Shown here piece by piece: positions 63,222-64,000 of a stretch of DNA of 64,000 nucleotides; position 1 is the first letter of the stretch, and every line of letters begins with the position of its first letter. Location of the stretch: the NCBI RefSeq assembly GCF_020829625.1, contig NZ_JAIVFX010000005.1, positions 62,001 through 126,000 of the forward strand. Direction: 5' to 3'. The translations under genes were made by a program, and so were the position numbers. Source of the stretch: Nostoc sp. XA010. Lineage in GTDB: Bacteria; Cyanobacteriota; Cyanobacteriia; Cyanobacteriales; Nostocaceae. The notes beneath the pieces are model-generated. The model had not been told where the DNA came from and did no database searches. It was given only the letters and a program-made list of their open reading frames with translations.

Positions 63222-63378
63222 AATTAGTCAGTAGTCATTAGTCATTAGTCATTAGTGAGCCAGCGCGGTCTTCTCCCAAAGGGAGAGGCTAGCGCCAAGG
63301 GGGTTTCCCCCATGAGCGACTGGCGTTAGCGCAGCGCTAGCGAGGCACGAGCGTCACCCGTAAGGGTCATTAGTCATT
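63222..63378. repeat. AGTCATT heptamers enclosing G/C-rich palindromes
   Basis: AGTCATT units (63225-63255 and again near 63368-63380) flank CTCCCAAAGGGAG, GGGGGTTTCCCCC, GGCGTTAGCGCAGCGCTAGCG and ACCCGTAAGGGT-type hairpins. The mix is a typical dispersed Nostoc intergenic repeat inserted into an STRR block. It lies between convergent genes. Confidence 0.8.
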
Positions 63379-63411
63379 AATTAAAAATGGCAAAAGACAC
63401 CGGATTAATGA

Positions 63412-64000
63412 CTATTGGCTATCATTCAAACCTTCAAAAGCAGGACAGTAACCTTCTAGAGTTACCTTAAAGTTATACAACGGGGAAGCTGGATTCCAAC
63501 ATCGCTGCCCCCTTTGATGTCGGCAAGTACCGCAACAGTCTACATCTGTCCATGTATAGCGATCGCTATTTTGATTCAGCAATTCTCGTTGAGACAATCC
63601 CCTCAATACTAGTTCTTCGCCTTGCCAACGAGCTTCGATCAAACCAGTATCAGCAAATTGCCGCCAACGAGGATCAGTCGTAATCACATCGGCTAGAGTG
63701 ATTGTGATTACTGTTCCCAACTCTGTCAGTTCGCCTTCGTAATTAGTTTCTGGTGCTGCCGGTTGTAAAAATGTATCGCCGATAGGCAATTCTACTAAAA
63801 TGTCAGCCGCCGGGGAATGGATATGGTAGCGGTTTTGCAACTCCTCTAAGCTAGTCAGGTCTGCCAAGTAGGCAGGTGAACCGTGAACAAAAATGACGTG
63901 CTGGGGTCGCAAATTATGAATTAGCTGCGTAGTACCAGGACCATCACTATGTTGAGCCAAGAGATAAGTTTCAACAGTGGTTGGTGCTAAATATTCTTTA
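63412..64000 (-). CDS. MBL-fold / beta-CASP type hydrolase, C-terminal part (truncated by window edge)
   Basis: The frame is open past 64000, so the gene begins outside the window; the visible part is about 195 residues. KEYLAPTTVETYLLAQHSDG, then LIHNLRPQHVIFVHGSPAYL with HG.P as in the beta-CASP motif of RNA-processing metallo-beta-lactamases. The rest is a smaller domain: WTDVDCCGTCRHQRGQRCWN with a CCxxC...C pattern that could bind metal, and LEGYCPAFEGL at the end. In cyanobacteria this is usually annotated as an MBL-fold RNA-specific exonuclease-type protein. Substrate not certain. Confidence 0.8.
   Translation of the reverse strand, partial: KEYLAPTTVETYLLAQHSDGPGTTQLIHNLRPQHVIFVHGSPAYLADLTSLEELQNRYHIHSPAADILVELPIGDTFLQPAAPETNYEGELTELGTVITITLADVITTDPRWRQFADTGLIEARWQGEELVLRGLSQRELLNQNSDRYTWTDVDCCGTCRHQRGQRCWNPASPLYNFKVTLEGYCPAFEGLNDSQ

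Overview
The window is chromosomal DNA of a cyanobacterium, most likely a filamentous Nostoc-type strain (Nostocales). The signs are frequent GCGATCGC (HIP1) octamers, ChlD, ferrochelatase, high-light-inducible proteins (HLIPs), an NrtA/CmpA-type transporter, SigF, two-gene Ser/Thr kinase sets, heptamer tandem repeats (STRR) and G/C-rich palindromic repeats between genes. The species cannot be fixed from the sequence alone.

Layout. 0-4.3 kb: 5' end of hemH, a methyltransferase, a DUF29-like gene with a decayed neighbour, a 20-repeat CRISPR array with no cas genes in the window, and a Tat-exported dienelactone hydrolase. 4.5-9.8 kb: a 1047-residue membrane protein with seven internal repeats, then a tandem HLIP cluster (one dead and five intact copies) behind an RpaB-type HLR1 box. 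10-15 kb: a universal stress protein gene and an NrtA/B/D-like ABC transporter, each preceded by a c-di-AMP (ydaO/yuaA) riboswitch. 15-22.5 kb: RsbRD-type histidine kinase, RNase III, NYN nuclease, two small nuclease-fold proteins, chlD, sigF.

23-30.6 kb holds the most striking system: a pPIWI-RE conflict module, with tightly overlapping genes for a wHTH/Zn-ribbon/REase protein, a DinG-like helicase and a PIWI protein related to prokaryotic Argonautes. The class is known from computational work. In this copy the helicase is split by a one-base frameshift exactly in its Walker A motif.

30.7-37 kb: a Bax-inhibitor-1-like membrane protein, an RF2 paralogue without GGQ that keeps the SPF motif and the +1 frameshift site, genuine prfB with the same frameshift, then DUF3285, ybeY, dgkA, a trpG/pabA-type amidotransferase and an MBL-fold protein. 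37-45 kb: FG-GAP protein, pepP, an MFS transporter, and a degraded mobile-element patch (IS701-like, IS5-like, a third transposase, WD40 and ADP-ribosylglycohydrolase fragments) around a second usp gene. 45-64 kb: ftsH, gltX, tRNA-Asp, twin Ser/Thr kinases, a phytase-esterase-like protein, a TM0106-type nuclease, a 114-bp MITE-like element, a class V aminotransferase, a glycosyltransferase, yjbQ, a Nif3 protein, small conserved proteins and the 3' part of an MBL/beta-CASP gene.

Functionally the window mixes housekeeping genes (haem and chlorophyll synthesis, translation, proteolysis), stress control (HLIPs, Usp, c-di-AMP switches, SigF) and defence (CRISPR, pPIWI-RE). It carries much evidence of decay and repeat insertion.
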